DNA from: Clostridia bacterium
Lineage (GTDB): Bacteria; Bacillota; Clostridia; Oscillospirales; Acutalibacteraceae
Direction: 5' to 3'
Assembly: GCA_017416345.1 (NCBI GenBank)
Contig: JAFQCR010000033.1
Location: 62,001 to 126,000 of the forward strand
DNA length: 64,000 nt
Part shown: positions 59,899-64,000 of the stretch, piece by piece
Layout of the letters: every line of letters starts with the position of its first letter
How positions within the stretch are numbered: position 1 is the first letter of the stretch
Position numbers and translations under genes: made by a program
The notes under the pieces: model-generated
The model's database searches: none
Seen by the model: only the letters and a program-made list of their open reading frames with translations
What the model was told of the DNA's origin: nothing

Positions 59899-60684
59899 TT
59901 ATGTGTCTTTTTTGGGAAGCCAATCGGCCGTAAAGTTGTATTGGTAGTCGGACGGGGAAACGCCCATTATCTTTTTGAATTCCACCGAAAAGTATTTATA
60001 GTCGTTATAGCCCGACATACCTGCAATTTCGGTCAATGAAAAGCACCCCGTCGAAATCAGTCCTGCGGCGTATTGTATGCGAAGCTCGATGATATATTTT
60101 TGCGGGGAAATTCCAAATTCTTTTTTAAATATTTTTCTGAAATAGACCTCACTCATAAAAGATCTGTCAGCGATCTCTCTTATCGAGAGGTTGCTGTTTT
60201 TATAATTTTTTAAAATATAGTCCACCGACCGTTTGATTTTAGAATTTTGGTTGGGCTGTGTGTAGTTTTGAGCGTAACACTCGGCTAAAATTTCATAAAA
60301 CAGACCCGAGCATCGGTATTTATAACCGACCTTCTGATTATCCCAACAGTCGAGTATATCTTTAAACAGTTGTGCCAGGCGTTCGGCGGATTTGGCTTCA
60401 AAGCATTCGATACGGTCGGCGTGATAATCGGTCGTGTCAAAATGCACGACAATAAATTCGTCCTTGGTTGCATTTCGTTTGTAATTCAATCTTGCAGGGA
60501 CATAAGTGACACAGTTGTCAGTCATTTGGTATTTACCCTTGCTGTCCTCTAGTACTGCGTCCGAACAAAAGCGAAAAGAAAGAGCACTGAAATTTCTGCC
60601 CTTGTTGTTTGAATGGCATTCCCTTTGAGAAAATTTATAAACGCCCAAAATGTTGAATGAAAGGATCTCTTTTTCGAAAAACAC
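59899..60684 (-). CDS. AraC-family transcriptional regulator
   Basis: GTG at 60684 behind GAGGGTGG is preferred to an upstream TTG; 261 residues. An N-terminal ligand domain (to about 150) and a C-terminal HTH pair (LSIREIADRSFMSEVYFRKI, FSLTEIAGMSGYNDYKYFSV) are seen. It is divergent from the GH10 xylanase gene and likely activates it in response to xylo-oligosaccharides. Confidence 0.86.
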   Translation of the reverse strand: MFFEKEILSFNILGVYKFSQRECHSNNKGRNFSALSFRFCSDAVLEDSKGKYQMTDNCVTYVPARLNYKRNATKDEFIVVHFDTTDYHADRIECFEAKSAERLAQLFKDILDCWDNQKVGYKYRCSGLFYEILAECYAQNYTQPNQNSKIKRSVDYILKNYKNSNLSIREIADRSFMSEVYFRKIFKKEFGISPQKYIIELRIQYAAGLISTGCFSLTEIAGMSGYNDYKYFSVEFKKIMGVSPSDYQYNFTADWLPKKDT

Positions 60685-60810
60685 GATACCACCCTCTAAA
60701 TCCAAATAAATTATATCAAAACAGTTTCGAAAAGTAAACCATTTGTGTCGAATTTCAAGTGTACTTTTTGAATTTGAGTGGTAAAATGGTATTGTAAAGG
60801 GGGATTTACA

Positions 60811-62160
60811 ATGAACGACGGAAGAAAAATATTAGATTTGTTTGACGAACAAAAGGAAATGGTTGAAAAAAGAGTTGCCGAGGGTATCGAGACCTACCGA
60901 AAAGGTGACGGCAGGATAAAGGTCATCGACAAGGACGGTAAGCCTATCGTGAATGCCAAACTCAAGCTTAATCAAAAGAGTCATGAATTCCGTTTTGGTG
61001 CCAACCTGTTTATGCTCGACGAAATGGAGTCGGCCGAGAAAAACGAAAAATACAAAAAATATTTTTCGGACGTGTTCAATATGGCAACACTTCCGTTTTA
61101 TTGGAGCACGCTTGAACCCGAAAGAGGCAAGCCCCGTTACGCCAAGGACAGCCCCAAGGTGTACCGCCGCCCTGCGCCCGATCTATGTATGGAATTTTGC
61201 GAGGAGCACGGCATTGAGCCTCGTGAGCACGGTCTGGCATACGAGCACTTTTTCCCGAAATGGCTGTATGATGCTGATGTCGACGAGATAAAGGCAGAGC
61301 TTGAACGGCGCTATGCCGAGATCTCGGAGCGCTACGCCGATCGTATTCCGACCATCGAGGTCACCAACGAGATGGAGTGGCCAAAGGGTGTGACCAAATT
61401 CTATGACGAGCCTGAGTATATTGAGTACTGCTTTAAGCTTGCAGAAAAATATTTCCCCAACAATCAGCTTTGTATCAACGAGGGAACGGGGCTGGTTTGG
61501 AAAGACAGATGCCGTGCAACCGATAAGTACTACGCTTACATAGAGGCCAATATGTTAAAGGGCGCACGCATAGATGCCATCGGTATGCAGTATCATTTGT
61601 TCAACCGACGTGAAGGTCACTATGATGCAACGAGACAGACCCTTGACCCGATGAGCCTTTATAAGCATTTAGACCTCTACTCGAATTTCGGCAAGCCCTT
61701 GCAGATAACCGAGGTAACTGTTCCTTCGTATTCTTGGGAGGCTGAGGACGAGGAGCTGCAGGCCGAAACCATTGAAAAGCTGTATTCTGTTTGGTTCTCG
61801 CATCCGAATGTTGAGCAGATAATTTATTGGAATTTAGTCGACGGATACGCCCACGTTTGGAGCCCCGACCCCACAAAGGTAACAGCATCGCAGGGCAATA
61901 TGACGGCCGGCGAAAACTACTACCACGGCGGACTTTTGCGGTTTGATATGTCGCCCAAGCCTGCATATTACAAAATAAAGGAGCTTTTGCAGGAAAAATG
62001 GCATACTGAAGCAGAGGTCACATCGGATGCTGATGGCCGTGCCGATTTCAGAGGCTTTTACGGCGATTATGAGGTCACGGTCGAAACCGACCGAGGCGTT
62101 ATGACTAAAACGGTATCCTTGTCCAAAAACGGCGAAAACAGTTTTACGCTTGTGGTGTAA
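60811..62160 (+). CDS. GH10 endo-beta-1,4-xylanase, likely intracellular
   Basis: ATG at 60811 behind AAAGGGGG gives 449 residues without signal peptide. GH10 marks: an N-terminal beta domain (IKVIDKDGKPIVNAKLKLNQ), the barrel with acid/base Glu187 in VTNEMEW and nucleophile Glu301 in ITEVTVPSYSW, and WNLVDGYAHVW. A short C-terminal beta domain (about 395-449; EAEVTSDADGRADFRGFYGD) follows. It would cleave imported xylo-oligosaccharides. Divergent AraC regulator. Confidence 0.9.
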   Translation: MNDGRKILDLFDEQKEMVEKRVAEGIETYRKGDGRIKVIDKDGKPIVNAKLKLNQKSHEFRFGANLFMLDEMESAEKNEKYKKYFSDVFNMATLPFYWSTLEPERGKPRYAKDSPKVYRRPAPDLCMEFCEEHGIEPREHGLAYEHFFPKWLYDADVDEIKAELERRYAEISERYADRIPTIEVTNEMEWPKGVTKFYDEPEYIEYCFKLAEKYFPNNQLCINEGTGLVWKDRCRATDKYYAYIEANMLKGARIDAIGMQYHLFNRREGHYDATRQTLDPMSLYKHLDLYSNFGKPLQITEVTVPSYSWEAEDEELQAETIEKLYSVWFSHPNVEQIIYWNLVDGYAHVWSPDPTKVTASQGNMTAGENYYHGGLLRFDMSPKPAYYKIKELLQEKWHTEAEVTSDADGRADFRGFYGDYEVTVETDRGVMTKTVSLSKNGENSFTLVV

Positions 62161-62164
62161 ATTA

Positions 62165-62370
62165 AAGCCGATAAAAATAATAGTCTATGTGCCAAAGGCA
62201 CCCTTGTGTAAAGGGGGCTGTCAGCCGAGTAGGCTGACTGGGGGATTATTATTATCGGATTGATCCCTCCGTCACCTGCGGTGACACCCACTTACCGTGG
62301 CGGTCCCGTCTGTCACTTCGTGACATCTCCCCATTTTATGGGGAGTTACCCTTTAGGCAAGGGAGGCATT
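62165..62370. repeat. Modular intergenic repeat copy
   Basis: Holds CTGTCAGCCGAGTAGGCTGA, then a unit with CACCTGCGGTGACACCCACT and CCGTGGCGGTCCCGTCTGTC that nearly repeats 58336-58430 (differences at a few positions only), closed by an AGGGAGG end. Confidence 0.8.
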
Positions 62371-62380
62371 CTATACGCTA

Positions 62381-62415
62381 AAAAATCGTTTGCAACTGCC
62401 GTTGCAAACGATTTT
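62381..62415 (-). terminator. Rho-independent terminator
   Basis: Perfect 15-bp stem AAAATCGTTTGCAAC / GTTGCAAACGATTTT, loop TGCC, immediately behind the DUF1653 stop. Confidence 0.88.
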
Positions 62416-62416
62416 G

Positions 62417-62632
62417 TTATTCACCTATATATTGAAACCTTTTAAAGGTCTTGCCGTCTCGGGTTATCTCCTCATCCCACATAGCGGCAGGACGCACCCA
62501 AAGTCCGCCGTCGCCGTAAAGTGCCTTGTAGACCACCATCGGCTCAAGCGTTTCGCTGTGCTGCGCAATGCCCAACACCTCGTATTCATTGCCCTTAAAA
62601 TGGCGGTATTTTCCCGGTTTTATTTCGTTCAT
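62417..62632 (-). CDS. DUF1653 protein
   Basis: ATG at 62632 behind AAGGAGG gives 71 residues. The whole length fits DUF1653: KPGKYRHFKGNEYEVLGIA, SETLEPMVVYKALYGDGGLW, VRPAAMWDEEI. It is a small beta protein, function unknown. A longer upstream start has no ribosome site. Confidence 0.9.
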   Translation of the reverse strand: MNEIKPGKYRHFKGNEYEVLGIAQHSETLEPMVVYKALYGDGGLWVRPAAMWDEEITRDGKTFKRFQYIGE

Positions 62633-62660
62633 ATTATCCTCCTTGGTCTCGTTTGCAATG

Positions 62661-62683
62661 TAGGGGCGATTCACGAATCGCCC
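62661..62683. repeat. GTAGGGGCGATTCACGAATC repeat
   Basis: Copy of a module also seen at 58200, with GATTCACGAATC as inner palindrome, lying between DUF1653 and AraC genes. Confidence 0.75.
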
Positions 62684-62685
62684 GG

Positions 62686-63582
62686 CTATCCTATATATTC
62701 TCCGTGGCGGCGGAATTGGCTGGGGGTAAGGCCTGTTACCTTGCGGAACATTTTATTGAAATTGGCCGTGTTGTTAAAGCCGCATTCAACCGCAATGTCC
62801 AGCATATTCATATCGTTGCGGTCGTGCAGCATAGTCATTGCAAGCTCAATGCGCTTGGACGTAATATAGTCCCAAAGCGGCACCCCGGCCGTTTTCTTGA
62901 AGATGTGTGAAAAATAATTGGGGCTTAAATCTGCCTTTTTGGCCAGCTCGTTTAATGTCAGATCCTCGGTCAAATGGCGGTTGATGTGGTCGATGGCCGT
63001 CCTTACCGCCCTGATGTGGCGGTACTCCTCGGCCGTGACCGACTTGCCCGTGCCGTACCCCAGATGCCTTGCCAAAATTATCAGTATTTCATACACTTTA
63101 TTATGCACCATAAGCTCATATTCGGGCTCTTTTGCCTCAAGCTCGGCTTCAATATCGTAAATAAGTTGGCGAACCCTTTCGGTGTAAACATTGTTCCTCG
63201 GCAGGCGGTTGCAAAAGTCGTTAGCGTGAGAAAAGCACATATTCATGGCATCGTTTGAAAGGCCGTTGTTGCGTGAGCCCCAAACGTATCTCGGCTCAAA
63301 ATGGATGTTCATAAACTCAAAGCTTTCACCGTCATAAATATCGGTTATACAGTGCTGTTCATTGCATGCAAATACAAAAATATCGCCTTTTTTAATGTCG
63401 TGCGAGCCGCTTTTGGTGGTATAAAGCCCGTTTCCGCTTTTAAAAAGCACAATTTCAAACTGCAGGTGTCGGTGCTCCAAAACATTGCGGTGGAAAGGGG
63501 TAACCGTGTTGTTCCACAGCTTAAACATAAAACCCGACTTAACATTTTCGGGAATAAAGGCCTCTCTGACCAAGATTTTCAC
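62686..63582 (-). CDS. AraC-family transcriptional regulator
   Basis: A GTG start gives 298 residues; the ribosome site is weak. The cupin N-domain (VLEHRHLQFEIVLFKSGNG, KKGDIFVFACNEQHCITD) and C-terminal HTH pair (LTLNELAKKADLSPNYFSHI, MNMLDIAVECGFNNTANFNK) are clear. It is divergent from an enolase-superfamily gene it likely controls. Confidence 0.9.
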   Translation of the reverse strand: MKILVREAFIPENVKSGFMFKLWNNTVTPFHRNVLEHRHLQFEIVLFKSGNGLYTTKSGSHDIKKGDIFVFACNEQHCITDIYDGESFEFMNIHFEPRYVWGSRNNGLSNDAMNMCFSHANDFCNRLPRNNVYTERVRQLIYDIEAELEAKEPEYELMVHNKVYEILIILARHLGYGTGKSVTAEEYRHIRAVRTAIDHINRHLTEDLTLNELAKKADLSPNYFSHIFKKTAGVPLWDYITSKRIELAMTMLHDRNDMNMLDIAVECGFNNTANFNKMFRKVTGLTPSQFRRHGEYIG

Positions 63583-63718
63583 CGCCTATCGTAAGAAAGT
63601 TTGCAAATTGCCAAACATAGTTATAGAAAACAGACCTATTAGGCTGTATGCTTTAATCGTAGTATAAATCCAAACTCAAAATTAGTCAATAAGAAAAGAA
63701 AAGAAAGGCAGAAGAAAC

Positions 63719-64000
63719 ATGTTAAGTAACGTAAATACCTACTCTAACCCCTCGGACCTTCGTATTACCGATATGCGCTTTGTCGATATCGACGGCGCAC
63801 CCAAAAGATGTACCCTTATCCGCATTGATACCAATCAGGGTATCAGCGGCTACGGCGAGGTTCGTGATGCCTCGTCCAAGACCTATGCTTTGATGCTCAA
63901 GAGCCGTATTTTGGGCGAAAACCCCTGCAACGTTGATAAGATCTTCCGCAAGATCAAGCAGTTCGGCGGCCCTTCCCGTCAGGGTGGCGGTGTCAGTGGT
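63719..64000 (+). CDS. Mandelate racemase/muconate lactonizing enzyme family protein (3'-truncated)
   Basis: Only the first 94 residues are in the window. The start is ATG, with AAAGGCAGAAG before it. IRIDTNQGISGYGEVRDASS and KSRILGENPCNVDKIFRKI match the N-terminal capping domain of the enolase superfamily, which dehydrates or racemises sugar acids. The barrel and catalytic residues lie outside the window. Location next to AraC and xylanase genes suggests sugar-acid breakdown. Confidence 0.83.
   Translation, partial: MLSNVNTYSNPSDLRITDMRFVDIDGAPKRCTLIRIDTNQGISGYGEVRDASSKTYALMLKSRILGENPCNVDKIFRKIKQFGGPSRQGGGVSG

Overview
The window looks like a chromosome segment of an anaerobic, saccharolytic, gut-type Clostridia (Oscillospirales-like) bacterium carrying the right-hand end of a contractile-tailed prophage. 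Support for the host comes from a SpoIIE-type sporulation phosphatase, a T-box leader on thrS, many lipoproteins with Ser/Thr-rich linkers, an electron-bifurcating [FeFe]-hydrogenase operon, a K+-dependent type membrane pyrophosphatase, a GH10 xylanase with AraC regulators, and dispersed GTCATCCTGA and CGTGACGGAGGGA type repeats. The taxonomic call is inference.

Region 1 (1-12204), prophage. A one-strand series of PBSX/Xkd-like tail and baseplate genes (LysM tail protein, gpD-like hub, DUF2577, DUF2634, baseplate J, DUF2313, tail fibre) is followed by a complete diversity-generating retroelement (DGR). This comprises a target protein with a C-terminal variable repeat (VR), two tetraloop hairpins over its stop codon, a template repeat (TR) and a reverse transcriptase. 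TR and VR differ at 17 of 24 TR adenines and at none of the other 82 positions. Then come small tail-associated proteins, an amidase endolysin and a holin. The prophage ends against the 3' end of a tRNA-Ala(CGC) gene, the likely attachment site; no integrase is in view.

Region 2 (12205-28206), host housekeeping and regulation. It holds a membrane-anchored XRE regulator, DegV and hemolysin III proteins, a small XRE regulator with two perfect TGTAACA palindromes facing a zinc-ribbon membrane protein, an oxidoreductase pair with a divergent AraC regulator, and a minus-strand operon (43-aa membrane protein, phosphohexomutase, EamA transporter, YgjP-like hydrolase, DUF3006-like protein). A MecA-like adaptor, ribulose-phosphate epimerase, a YD-repeat lipoprotein and membrane pyrophosphatase follow.

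Region 3 (28207-46556). spoIIE sits behind a promoter with an unusually long 22-bp spacer. Next are small lipoproteins and XRE genes, a cohesin-like lipoprotein, folD-lgt (Lgt with a PTEA-repeat tail), the YfmF/YfmH pair, a PrsA-like foldase, mfd-pth and a metallophosphoesterase lipoprotein.

Region 4 (46557-57957). A T-box leader is separated from thrS by a repeat-flanked DUF559 nuclease gene, and the ThrRS lacks the TGS domain. The ten-gene hydrogenase operon follows, led by a perfect 26-bp Rex-type palindrome: hydC, DRTGG, HATPase, a second H-cluster protein, DRTGG, PHP, HATPase, ferredoxin, hydB, hydA.

Region 5 (57958-64000). Modular intergenic repeats surround a DUF6809-like gene, trmO, an AraC regulator with a GH10 xylanase, a DUF1653 protein and another AraC regulator divergent from a truncated enolase-superfamily gene: a plant-polysaccharide utilisation area.
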